Source: an uncultured Lachnospiraceae bacterium (GTDB lineage Bacteria; Bacillota; Clostridia; Lachnospirales; Lachnospiraceae). Taken from it: DNA of 34,247 nt. A model generated the notes under the pieces. That model was not told the origin of the DNA. It was given only the letters and a program-made list of their open reading frames with translations, and did no database searches. Location of the stretch: NCBI GenBank assembly GCA_910586405.1, contig CAJUII010000012.1, positions 3,507 through 37,753 of the forward strand, read 5' to 3'. The translations under genes were made by a program, and so were the position numbers. This document shows positions 8,058 through 15,401 of the stretch, in pieces. Every line of letters begins with the position of its first letter. Position 1 is the first letter of the stretch.

Positions 8058-8120
8058 GCGGGAGAATAGAGTAAAGAAATTTAATTGATCAAAAGTATAT
8101 GGTCTGAAGGGGGACAGCAA

Positions 8121-9518
8121 ATGAGTAAAGAAAATCAGCCTTCTGGCAATAAAATAGCTGGCTTTTTTAAAGCGTTTGGCGCAGATTTGGCAGATATTGG
8201 TACGACTTTTGTAGAAGGAAATTGGATGACAAAGGTATCGTTTCTGATTATGGGCTTCGGTCCTTTGCTTCGCAAGCAGTTTGTAAGGGGAATTGCATTA
8301 TTATTAACTGAAATCGTATTTATTTATTATATGGTGTCTTTTGGCGCTGGGTATTTAAAGGACATTACAACACTCGGTACACAGGGAAGGGGCTTCAATC
8401 CTGATGGAACGGTATCATATGGTGATAACAGCTTCTTTATTCTGCTGTATAGTATCCTGAGTATTATTATTGTATTTGCATTTCTTTTGGTATGGCGGAT
8501 CAATGTGCGCCAGAATAAGAATGCAGAGAAGCTTCTTGCAGAGGGGAAGAAACTTCCGACCGTAAAACAGGATTTACTTTCTCTTTTGGATGAGCATTTT
8601 GATAAGACATTATTGGCGCTGCCATTTATGGGGGTATTCATTTTTATTGTACTGCCTATTATATTCATGGTTTGTGTAGCATTTACAAACTATGATGCGC
8701 AGCATCAGGCACCGGCACAGCTTTTTACATGGGTTGGGCTGGATAACTTTAAAAATCTGTTCTCTATGGGCTCGACAGGGTTCGGCAGCACGTTCCTGAC
8801 AGTATTGGCATGGACGATTGTCTGGGCATTCTTTGCAACGTTTTTGAACTATTTCCTGGGCATGGTGGTAGCGATGCTGATTAACAAGAAAGGAATTAAG
8901 TTCAAAAAACTCTGGAGAACCATCTTGGTAATGACGATCGCTGTACCACAGTTTGTATCACTTTTGTATATTGGTAAGATGTTTGCGGCTGATGGATTGG
9001 TAAATGGATATCTGATGAGATGGGGATGGATTGATCAGGCAATTCCATTCTGGACAGATCCGACGATTGCAAAAGTATTGATTATCATTCTGAACTGCTG
9101 GGTTGGTATTCCATACATTATGTTGATCTGTACAGGTCTCTTGATGAATATTCCTGCGGATTTATATGAGAGTGCGCGTATTGACGGCGCAAATGCATTC
9201 CAAATGTTCCGCAAAATTACACTTCCTTATATGTTGTTCGTTACAGGTCCATTCCTGTTGACACAGTTTACTGGCAACCTGAATAACTTTAACATCATTT
9301 ATCTTTTGAGCGGTGGTGGTCCTAAGTCAATGAAGCTGACTGGCGGCGCTGGACACACAGATTTGCTGGTAACATGGTTATATAAGCTGACATTGACGAA
9401 TACAGACTACAAGATGGCGGCTGTTCTCGGTATTATGGTATTCTTGGTAACTGCGGTAATTTCATTGGTGGTATACAATATCTTGCCATCAGTTAAGGAT
9501 GAGGAGGGATTCCAATAA
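8121..9518 (+). CDS. Maltodextrin-type ABC transporter permease (MalF/MdxF-like)
   Basis: This is one of two membrane subunits of the importer. The start is set at ATG 8121, 6 nt after GAAGGGGGA; an in-frame TTG at 8085 has no such site. The 465-residue protein has an N-terminal cytoplasmic region and about eight membrane segments. The first are near LLTEIVFIYYMVSFGAGY and ILLYSILSIIIVFAFLLVW, the extra N-terminal helices typical of MalF/MdxF. A P2-like loop (TNYDAQHQAPAQLFTWVGLD) follows. The EAA coupling helix is seen as ESARIDGANAFQMFRKITLP. The stop codon overlaps the next start by one base (TAATG), so the two permeases are translationally coupled. No ABC ATPase gene is present; such systems often share one MsmX-type ATPase encoded elsewhere. 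Confidence 0.93.
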   Translation: MSKENQPSGNKIAGFFKAFGADLADIGTTFVEGNWMTKVSFLIMGFGPLLRKQFVRGIALLLTEIVFIYYMVSFGAGYLKDITTLGTQGRGFNPDGTVSYGDNSFFILLYSILSIIIVFAFLLVWRINVRQNKNAEKLLAEGKKLPTVKQDLLSLLDEHFDKTLLALPFMGVFIFIVLPIIFMVCVAFTNYDAQHQAPAQLFTWVGLDNFKNLFSMGSTGFGSTFLTVLAWTIVWAFFATFLNYFLGMVVAMLINKKGIKFKKLWRTILVMTIAVPQFVSLLYIGKMFAADGLVNGYLMRWGWIDQAIPFWTDPTIAKVLIIILNCWVGIPYIMLICTGLLMNIPADLYESARIDGANAFQMFRKITLPYMLFVTGPFLLTQFTGNLNNFNIIYLLSGGGPKSMKLTGGAGHTDLLVTWLYKLTLTNTDYKMAAVLGIMVFLVTAVISLVVYNILPSVKDEEGFQ

Positions 9519-10369
9519 TGTCAAAACGAGCGAAGATTGGTAATACAATTACATATATTATATTAATTTTAATCAGCATTGTTTGGTTGTTTCCATTTGT
9601 ATGTTTAATTTTGCAGAGTTTCCGTTCATACATCACAGAGCCGGGCGGACAGGTAAATTACTTGCTGCCAAAGACGTTCTCGCTGGATTCTTACAAGTTC
9701 CTTTTCAGCGAGGAGTGCCAGTTCTTTAAATGGTATGGCAATACATTGATTATTGCGGTATGCGTGACAATTATGCAGACAATCTTTGTGCTGATGGTAA
9801 GTTATGCGCTTTCAAGAATGCGTTTTAAGGGCAGAGAGCTTTTGATGCGGTTCTGGTTGATTCTGGGAATGTTCCCCGGATTCCTTACGATGATTTGTCT
9901 GTACTTCCTGTTAAAGCAGTTTGGTCTGACACAGGCAGGTGCGATACCCGGTTTGATCTTGATTGGATTTGCCAGCTCTGGTATGGGTTACTATGTATGT
10001 AAGGGATATTTTGATACGATTCCAAAGTCACTTGATGAGGCTGCTCGAATCGACGGTGCAAACAGATTTCAGGTATTTACGATTATGCTGATACCACTGT
10101 CAAAACCGATTATCATTTACACAGCGTTGGTTGCATTTATGGCACCATGGTGTGATTATATCTTTGCTTCCTACATTGCTTTTGGTTATTCAGACAGCTA
10201 CAACGTGGCGGTTGCTATGTACCGCTGGGTTATGACAAACGACTATCAGGGCTATTTCACAAGATTCTGTGCAGGTGGTCTTTTGGTAGCAGTACCGATT
10301 ACAATTCTGTTCATGTGCTTGCAGAAGTACTATGTAGAAGGTGTAACTGGCGGTGCTGTAAAGGGTTAA
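9518..10369 (+). CDS. Maltodextrin-type ABC transporter permease (MalG/MdxG-like)
   Basis: This is the second membrane subunit of the importer (283 residues, normal for the family). It has six predicted membrane segments, starting with ITYIILILISIVWLFPFVCL. The EAA coupling motif for the ATPase reads DEAARIDGANRFQVFTIMLI, followed by PLSKPIIIYTALVAF. The ATG overlaps the malF stop codon by one base, as expected for subunits made in equal amounts. A hairpin lies behind the gene before the GH13 enzyme. Confidence 0.93.
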   Translation: MSKRAKIGNTITYIILILISIVWLFPFVCLILQSFRSYITEPGGQVNYLLPKTFSLDSYKFLFSEECQFFKWYGNTLIIAVCVTIMQTIFVLMVSYALSRMRFKGRELLMRFWLILGMFPGFLTMICLYFLLKQFGLTQAGAIPGLILIGFASSGMGYYVCKGYFDTIPKSLDEAARIDGANRFQVFTIMLIPLSKPIIIYTALVAFMAPWCDYIFASYIAFGYSDSYNVAVAMYRWVMTNDYQGYFTRFCAGGLLVAVPITILFMCLQKYYVEGVTGGAVKG

Positions 10370-10405
10370 GGAAACCGATAAGAAAGATAAATAGACAGTA
10401 TCAAT

Positions 10406-10437
10406 ACGACTCCTGTTATGGTTATAGCAGGGGTCGT
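10406..10437 (+). terminator. Hairpin terminator after the permease genes
   Basis: ACGACTCCTG (10406-10415) pairs with CAGGGGTCGT (10428-10437) over 10 bp with one G-U pair and a 12-nt loop. The following GTTGCTTTC is a poor U-tract, so it may be only a partial stop that tunes expression of the GH13 gene. Confidence 0.6.
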
Positions 10438-10508
10438 GTTGCTTTCAAGCGGCTTTGCTGTCAGAGAACAGCATAAATAAAGTGTATGATGAAAAGTGAG
10501 GGATTGGT

Positions 10509-12305
10509 ATGAACAAGAAAAATAAAATGCGTTTTGGGGCTGTGGCATTGTCAGTTTTGATGGCAGCACAGCTTAGTGCCTGCGGCAGTGCGGGTGATAC
10601 AGGAAATCAGCCGGCAGGCGCTGTGCCTGTGGAGGAAAATACTTCTGCGGAGACAGCGGAAATAAAGAACACTGCATCGGAAACAACTGAAACAAAGGAA
10701 GCTGCACCGGAAACAACAGATTCTAGTGATTCGGCGGAAGCGCCCTCGGAGGAGGTTTCTGCGGAGGAAAGCAAGGAAATTGTCGGTGCAATCTCGTATG
10801 ACTATGAACAGGAATTAGACATCATAGATGATAATTATAGAAATTACTATGAGATATTTGTCTATTCATTCTATGATTCTGATGGGGATGGAATCGGCGA
10901 TCTGAATGGTGTGACGCAAAAGCTGGATTACATTAAAGATATGGGATTCAATGGAATCTGGCTGATGCCGATTATGCAGTCCACGACGTACCACAAATAT
11001 GATGTGGTAGATTATTGCTCCATTGATAAGGAGTACGGCACGATGGAGGATTTCGAGAAGCTGGTGGAAGCATGTCATGAGAGGGACATCAATGTAGTGA
11101 TTGATTTTGTCATTAACCATTCCTCCTCACAACATCAATGGTTTGTGGAGGCGTGTGATTATCTGAGAGCGCTTCCAGAGGATGAGGAGCCGGATGCGGA
11201 CGAGTGTCCTTACGTAGAGTACTATCATTTTGACAGGGAGAAGGTGAATGGAACGTACTATCCTGTCAGTGGAACAGACTGGTATTATGAAGGCGGATTT
11301 TGGTCTGAGATGCCAGACTTAAATCTGGCAAATGAATCGCTCAGAGAGGAGCTTGAGGAAGTTTCTACCTTTTGGATTGATTTGGGCGTAGACGGTTTTC
11401 GGATGGATGCAGCGCTGCATTTTGAGGAGAATGATGTAGATTTTAACACGGAAGCGCTCGATTGGCTGTACAGCTATTGTACAGATTTGAATCCAGATTT
11501 TTATATGGTGTCGGAGGTTTGGGCAAACAAGGCGACGATTGCGGATTATTATGCGAGCGGCACGCCCAGCATGTTTAATTTTGACGCGGCTGATTCAGAG
11601 GGAAAGATTCTCAAGACGGCGCGCGGTACATACAAGGTTGCAAATTTTGTGGAGAACATGGCCGGATATCTGACAGACTACGCGGAGGAGAATCCAGATT
11701 TTATTGATGCGCCATTTATCGCCAATCATGACATGGGACGCGTTGCCAATGGACTCAAGAAAGACGCAAACGATATGAAGATGGCGTGTGGTCTTCTGAT
11801 GATGATGAACGGCAGCCCATTTGTATACTATGGCGAGGAGATTGGCATGTCAAGCTCAGGGAAGAAGGACGAGAACAAGAGATTGCCTATGATCTGGTCA
11901 GACACAGATACGACGGGGATGACAAACGGTCCTGTGGATGCGGACAAGGATATTGTATCGGCTTTTGCAGGAGTCGAGCAGCAGTTAAAAGACCCGTATT
12001 CGATATTGAATTATTATAAGAGGGCCGTGCGGCTTCGAAATGAAAATCCTGAGATTGCACGGGGAGAGATTGAGATTGTCACGGAGCTGACAGAGGGGAA
12101 TCAGGCTGTGATCACAAAGACATATGAGGACAACACGATTGGGATTGTGTATAATACGTCGGATGAGACACTGACTGTGGGTATGGCGGATACGGTGCTT
12201 GCTGATATGGCAATACGCGGTTATCTGACACTGAACGGAGAAGTGGTGGCACTTGAGAGCGGTGCGCTTTCAATGCCAGCACAGTCAATCTGTATCTTGA
12301 AATAA
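10509..12305 (+). CDS. Lipid-anchored GH13 alpha-amylase-family glycoside hydrolase
   Basis: This 598-residue GH13 enzyme cleaves alpha-glucans outside the cell. The signal peptide ends in the lipobox LSAC with Cys25. A Thr/Glu/Ser-rich linker (about 27-92) holds the catalytic part away from the membrane. The (beta/alpha)8 barrel starts at YEIFVYSFYDSDGDGIGDLN, which also contains a likely calcium loop. The four GH13 regions are all present: DFVINH (about 199-204), DGFRMDA with the nucleophile Asp300, SEVW with the acid/base Glu336, and NHDMG with Asp408. A beta-sandwich C-terminal domain closes the protein. GAGGGA precedes the ATG by 6 nt. Its place behind the importer suggests it makes the maltodextrins that are imported. 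The exact specificity (amylase, glucosidase or oligo-1,6-glucosidase) cannot be read from sequence. Confidence 0.92.
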   Translation: MNKKNKMRFGAVALSVLMAAQLSACGSAGDTGNQPAGAVPVEENTSAETAEIKNTASETTETKEAAPETTDSSDSAEAPSEEVSAEESKEIVGAISYDYEQELDIIDDNYRNYYEIFVYSFYDSDGDGIGDLNGVTQKLDYIKDMGFNGIWLMPIMQSTTYHKYDVVDYCSIDKEYGTMEDFEKLVEACHERDINVVIDFVINHSSSQHQWFVEACDYLRALPEDEEPDADECPYVEYYHFDREKVNGTYYPVSGTDWYYEGGFWSEMPDLNLANESLREELEEVSTFWIDLGVDGFRMDAALHFEENDVDFNTEALDWLYSYCTDLNPDFYMVSEVWANKATIADYYASGTPSMFNFDAADSEGKILKTARGTYKVANFVENMAGYLTDYAEENPDFIDAPFIANHDMGRVANGLKKDANDMKMACGLLMMMNGSPFVYYGEEIGMSSSGKKDENKRLPMIWSDTDTTGMTNGPVDADKDIVSAFAGVEQQLKDPYSILNYYKRAVRLRNENPEIARGEIEIVTELTEGNQAVITKTYEDNTIGIVYNTSDETLTVGMADTVLADMAIRGYLTLNGEVVALESGALSMPAQSICILK

Positions 12306-12335
12306 CAGGAAAATAAAGAAACAACGCCATGATAC

Positions 12336-12389
12336 GCTCCCTTTAGGTAGATAAGTGAAATCATAGAAGCTTGTCACTTAGGAGGGAGC
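12336..12389 (+). terminator. Two-tier hairpin at the 3' end of the GH13 transcript
   Basis: GCTCCCT (12336-12342) pairs with AGGGAGC (12383-12389) and AAGTGA (12353-12358) with TCACTT (12374-12379), leaving asymmetric inner loops (10 nt left, 3 nt right). ATATTTATATT follows. It sits upstream of the next promoter, so it belongs to the 3' end of the GH13 mRNA. Whether it terminates or only stabilises is open. Confidence 0.5.
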
Positions 12390-12423
12390 ATATTTATATT
12401 GAAAAGAAACAGATAAAGCAATC

Positions 12424-12452
12424 TTGTATTTTTGAGAAGATTATATTATACT
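12424..12452 (+). promoter_or_regulatory. Promoter of the histidine phosphatase gene
   Basis: TTGTAT (12424-12429), a 17-nt spacer and TATACT (12447-12452) lie about 50 nt upstream of the chosen start at 12506. Confidence 0.65.
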
Positions 12453-12505
12453 CAATATATCAAGTATTTGCGAATGTATTTGAAGTTATTGGGGTGAGTA
12501 AGAGC

Positions 12506-13117
12506 ATGAGACTTTATATCATACGTCATGGGGAGACAGATTGGAATGTAAAGAGGCGTTTTCAGGGGAGGAGTGATATTCCGCTGAATGAGGAAGGGCG
12601 CAGATTGGCACGCATTACGGCGGAGGCGCTCAGGGAGGTGCCTTTTACAAAAATCTATACCAGCCCGTTAAAGAGGGCATATGAGACGGCATTGATCATA
12701 AAGGGAGATCGGGAGCTTCCCGTGATGGAGGAACATAGAATTATAGAAATCAGCTTTGGAGAGTATGAGGGACTTTGCTGTGGAAAGGAGAATTATAATA
12801 TTCCAGACCCAGAATTTATGAATTTCTTTGACAAGCCTGAAGCGTACAGGCCGCCGAAGGGAGCTGAGGGAATTGATGAATTAAAGGCAAGGACTGCTGA
12901 TTTTTTACAGGAAATTGTATATAATAAAGATATGGCAGATGATACAATATTAGTGTCAACGCATGGGGCAGCACTCCGGGGACTTTTATCCAACATTCAA
13001 CATATTGGGATTGAGGACTTTTGGGAGGGCGGCGTGCATAAGAATTGTGCAGTGACCATTGTGGACGTGAAGGATGGTCAGATGGTCATTACAGAAGAAG
13101 GAAAGACATATTATTAA
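12506..13117 (+). CDS. Histidine phosphatase family protein (phosphoglycerate mutase-like)
   Basis: This is a 203-residue cytoplasmic phosphatase of the phosphoglycerate mutase/alpha-ribazole phosphatase superfamily. The N-terminus MRLYIIRHGETDWN carries the phospho-accepting His8 in the RHGE motif. The second catalytic histidine is in LVSTHGAALRGLL, and the conserved YTSPLKRAYETA and EISFGEYEG segments are present. The open frame extends upstream to 12371, but only ATG 12506 has the family N-terminus and a GGGGTGAG site 7 nt ahead. Substrate is unknown; members act on sugar phosphates, nucleotides or ribazole phosphate. A small unknown gene follows after 37 nt and may be cotranscribed. Confidence 0.9.
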   Translation: MRLYIIRHGETDWNVKRRFQGRSDIPLNEEGRRLARITAEALREVPFTKIYTSPLKRAYETALIIKGDRELPVMEEHRIIEISFGEYEGLCCGKENYNIPDPEFMNFFDKPEAYRPPKGAEGIDELKARTADFLQEIVYNKDMADDTILVSTHGAALRGLLSNIQHIGIEDFWEGGVHKNCAVTIVDVKDGQMVITEEGKTYY

Positions 13118-13154
13118 TAGTACAAATCATACAACGAAAGAAGGCGTCACGATT

Positions 13155-13454
13155 TTGGAAAACGAATATAGCAAAGTGAAAGTGAACAATGAGATCGATT
13201 TCTGTTCAGTTACGGAGCCAGAGGTAAAGGCGATGCTGGAAAAGGCATTTATGAAGGCGCGAGTCTCCTATTTTCTCAGATGGGAGAAGCCGGGGCTTTT
13301 GTCCAAAATATTTGGCGGAGGAAAGGTGAGAGTTGTATTCTGTATTAATTCAGCCCAGTTAGAAACAGCAGATGGCGTTTTGGAGACGCTTGGAGAACTT
13401 GAGGGAGACATAAAGATTATAAAGACAAAGTCCTATAACAATATTGGCTTTTAA
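13155..13454 (+). CDS. Small protein of unknown function, TTG start
   Basis: The chosen start TTG 13155 is preceded by AAAGAAGG with about 10 nt spacing; the frame stays open to 13074 but overlaps the phosphatase. The product has 99 residues and no signal peptide or membrane segment. It contains a helical part (EPEVKAMLEKAFMKARVSYFL) followed by alternating beta-like segments (KVRVVFCINSAQ, DIKIIKTKSY) and a helix between them. This could be a small alpha/beta fold. I do not recognise the family. It follows the histidine phosphatase on the same strand and ends at a convergent terminator. Confidence 0.7.
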   Translation: MENEYSKVKVNNEIDFCSVTEPEVKAMLEKAFMKARVSYFLRWEKPGLLSKIFGGGKVRVVFCINSAQLETADGVLETLGELEGDIKIIKTKSYNNIGF

Positions 13455-13457
13455 TGA

Positions 13458-13485
13458 AAGAGGAGTGGCTAATCCACTCCTTTTG
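13458..13485. terminator. Convergent intrinsic terminator
   Basis: AGGAGTGG (13461-13468) pairs with CCACTCCT (13474-13481) around a 5-nt loop, flanked by AAAG on the left and TTTTG on the right. It serves both the small plus-strand gene and the minus-strand SH3 gene, whose stop codon is at 13486. Confidence 0.85.
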
Positions 13486-15033
13486 TCATTGATCATGGTC
13501 ATCGTATTGGTCGTCAGATGGTTCAGCGTCCTCATATGCATCATCGGAAGTTTCCGCATCATACGTATTGTCTGAATATGCATTATAATAAGAACTGTCC
13601 GAAGATATAGAATCGGTATAAGGTTCGTCTGCAAATTCTTCATAGTATTCTTCATCGGAATACGATTTTTTCTTGTTGTTCTGGTAGTGCTTGGTATTGG
13701 ATTTTGGTCTTCTCTCGTTGTCCTCGTAGTACGCATCATCGTCATACTGCTCGTTGTCCTCGTAGTACTCGTCTTCGTCATACTGCCCATTGTCCTCGTA
13801 GTACGCATCATCGTCATACGGTCCATCTTCGCTGTCCTCATACTGCGTGTATTCATCATATGATCCATCTTCGTTGTCCTCGTAATATTCGTCTTTATCA
13901 TATGGTCCATCCTCGTTGTCCTCGTAGTACTCGTATTCATCATACGGTCCGTCTTCTTGCTCCTCATAATACGTATCATCGTCATACTGCCCATCTTCGT
14001 TGTCCTCATAATACTCGTCTTCTGCATAGTCATCGAAGGTACGGTTGTCGTTGCGGAACATACTGTACACAGAGTAGGCGATCAGTGCGATGACACCTAA
14101 GATGGCACATGCCAGAATCACGACAATAGGAGTGCCAAGAAGACTGGAGGTGTCATCGGAGCCGTCCTCCAGATCTGTAGCATCTTCGAGCTCTGTTTCG
14201 TCCGTTGTGTCATTGACAATAGGCTCAGTGGGAGGCAGCGCATTGTCAGGAGTTTCCTCAAGAGCAGTGGATTCTGTGACAGGTGATTCGTTGTCGGGTT
14301 GTTCCGTACCTGTCAGCGGTGTTGAGGACACGTAATCAGCCAGGATATATCCCACTGTTCCAGCGTACTTTATTTGATACCAGTTGTCCGCAGTTTTTCC
14401 TGTGACCGTAATTTCCTGACCATACTTTAATGTGCCTATTTTACTGTGTTTTGTCGAGGGACCGCTGCGGACATTCAGACCGTTTTGGGTTGCAGCATAA
14501 ACCGTACTCTGCATAGGTGTGACTTCGACACTGCTTTGGTCGGACGGTTTGGGATTGGTCGGTTGCTGTGTCGGTGGTGTGGGTTGCGCAGGCGGAGCCG
14601 ATGTGTCGGATGGATTTTGAACAGGGGGCGGCGCGGGCTGGTTTTCCGTGGAGGGATTCTGTACAGGCTGGCTCTCGACAGGCGGGGGGGCTACAGGCTG
14701 GCTTTCGGCAGGCGCACTTGGCGGCGTGCTTTCAGCGGGGGGAGTTTGTACAGGCTGGCTTTCGGCAGGCGCACTTGGCGGCGTGCTTTCAGCGGGCGCG
14801 CTCTCTGCTGGGACGCTCTCAACAGGTGCACTTGACGGCGGCGTGCTTTCAGCGGGGAGGTTTTCGCCAGGGGTGCCTTGCGGGGGTGTATCCTGCGTGG
14901 GGGAGCTTGCGGTCTGGGCGCTCTCTTCCGCTGCGTATACGAACTGTGGGGGCAGTGGGGTGAGGAGTATTGTAATCGTGACCAACATTATTATTTTTTG
15001 CAATACAGTGTTATTCTTGAATATTTTATTCAT
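13486..15033 (-). CDS. SH3-domain surface protein with Pro/Ser stalk and acidic Tyr-rich repeat tail
   Basis: Start ATG 15033 is preceded by AAGGAGGA about 8 nt away; an upstream in-frame ATG at 15078 would bury the signal peptide. The 515-residue protein has a signal peptide (IIMLVTITILLTPLPPQFVY then AAEE). A stalk of Pro/Ala/Ser/Glu repeats (PAESTPPSAPAESQPV) follows. A bacterial SH3 domain (NGLNVRSGPSTKHSKIGTLK, NWYQIKYAGTVGYILADYV) comes next, which usually binds cell-wall peptides. After an acidic spacer there is one membrane segment (VVILACAILGVIALIAYSVY). The last 180 or so residues are almost only Asp, Glu, Tyr, Asn and Gly in repeats such as YYEDNEDGPYDEYEYYED. With this topology the SH3 part is outside and the acidic tail is in the cytoplasm. 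Function is not known. Confidence 0.85.
   Translation of the reverse strand: MNKIFKNNTVLQKIIMLVTITILLTPLPPQFVYAAEESAQTASSPTQDTPPQGTPGENLPAESTPPSSAPVESVPAESAPAESTPPSAPAESQPVQTPPAESTPPSAPAESQPVAPPPVESQPVQNPSTENQPAPPPVQNPSDTSAPPAQPTPPTQQPTNPKPSDQSSVEVTPMQSTVYAATQNGLNVRSGPSTKHSKIGTLKYGQEITVTGKTADNWYQIKYAGTVGYILADYVSSTPLTGTEQPDNESPVTESTALEETPDNALPPTEPIVNDTTDETELEDATDLEDGSDDTSSLLGTPIVVILACAILGVIALIAYSVYSMFRNDNRTFDDYAEDEYYEDNEDGQYDDDTYYEEQEDGPYDEYEYYEDNEDGPYDKDEYYEDNEDGSYDEYTQYEDSEDGPYDDDAYYEDNGQYDEDEYYEDNEQYDDDAYYEDNERRPKSNTKHYQNNKKKSYSDEEYYEEFADEPYTDSISSDSSYYNAYSDNTYDAETSDDAYEDAEPSDDQYDDHDQ
13700..14035 (-). repeat. Coding tandem repeats of the acidic Tyr-rich tail
   Basis: Degenerate units of about 45 nt built on TCCTCGTAGTACTCG-like words are repeated roughly eight times. 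On the minus strand they encode YYEDNEDG-x-YD-x-D/E units. The repeats are in frame and without spacers, so this is not a CRISPR array. Confidence 0.8.
14692..14796 (-). repeat. 48-nt perfect direct repeat in the Pro-rich stalk
   Basis: The 48 bases at 14692-14739 recur without change at 14749-14796 (offset 57 nt, in frame). Both encode PAESTPPSAPAESQPV. Perfect identity indicates a recent duplication or gene conversion. Confidence 0.85.
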
Positions 15034-15114
15034 GTAGGGAATCCTCCTTGCATTCTGGTATTTGGCTTCGTCTGTCATTTCCAGATTTTACAAATTTTTC
15101 AACATATAGTTTAT

Positions 15115-15123
15115 AGTATATCA
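15115..15123 (-). promoter_or_regulatory. Extended -10 promoter of the SH3 protein gene
   Basis: On the minus strand the word TGATATACT gives an extended -10 (TG-N-TATACT) about 80 nt upstream of the start. No good -35 box is visible. Confidence 0.45.
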
Positions 15124-15177
15124 TGCCCTGAGAAAAGATTATATATAAAAATTAAATAAAAATTGTGGACATTTAGC

Positions 15178-15206
15178 TTGACATTTGGATGGAGATTTAA
15201 TACTAT
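15178..15206 (+). promoter_or_regulatory. Promoter of the valS leader
   Basis: A perfect -35 TTGACA (15178-15183) is followed by a 17-nt spacer and TACTAT (15201-15206). A TATAAT overlaps at 15204 with a 20-nt spacer. Transcription would begin near 15213, about 190 nt before valS. Confidence 0.75.
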
Positions 15207-15212
15207 AATTAA

Positions 15213-15365
15213 ATGAATATAATAACTGGATGTCTTGTCCGTGTTACTGGGCAGGGCGCTATCGGGAATCTGCTGAGAGGGCGTGTCCTGACATGTATTT
15301 AGACAAAGGCAGTACTGCGTTTATTCGCCCTTTGCTGTAGCGATTACAGTGAAGGGTTTTTCTTA
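15213..15365 (+). ncRNA. Structured valS leader RNA ending in an intrinsic terminator (unclassified attenuator)
   Basis: Between the promoter and valS lies a GC-richer, structured leader. ATGTC (15230-15234) can close with GACAT (15290-15294). AGAGGGCG (15276-15283) can pair over 8 bp with CGCCCTTT (15326-15333). That second strand is also the left arm of the terminator, so the two structures exclude each other, as in transcription attenuation. The canonical T-box sequence (GGTGG-type, pairing with the tRNA 3' end) was not found, so I do not call it a T-box. A regulatory leader sensing valine or tRNA-Val charging, or a separate small RNA, are both possible. Confidence 0.55.
15328..15361 (+). 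terminator. Intrinsic terminator upstream of valS
   Basis: CCCTTTGCTGTA (15328-15339) pairs with TACAGTGAAGGG (15345-15356) over 12 bp with two G-U pairs, a GCGAT loop and a run of five T. It lies only 40 nt before the valS start codon and downstream of its promoter, so valS expression needs read-through. Confidence 0.85.
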
Positions 15366-15401
15366 TAGTTCTAAATAGATGCCATCAGAAAGGAGAACAT
15401 T

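Noticed and set aside
12371..12505. 45-residue N-terminal extension of the histidine phosphatase
   Set aside because: The family N-terminus starts at 12506 with a good ribosome-binding site, and the extension spans the promoter region.
13700..14035. Regularly spaced short repeats resembling a CRISPR array
   Set aside because: The repeats are degenerate, in frame, without unique spacers, and encode the acidic tail of the SH3 protein.
13704..15037. Several plus-strand open frames (His/Arg-rich, Gly/Ala-rich) opposite the SH3 gene
   Set aside because: They are antisense shadows of repetitive coding DNA, with no ribosome-binding sites and extreme composition.
15213..15365. T-box, 6S RNA or known metabolite riboswitch at valS
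   Set aside because: No GGTGG-type T-box sequence, no pairing of transcript ends as in 6S RNA, and no match to riboswitch cores that I know. Kept only as an unclassified leader.
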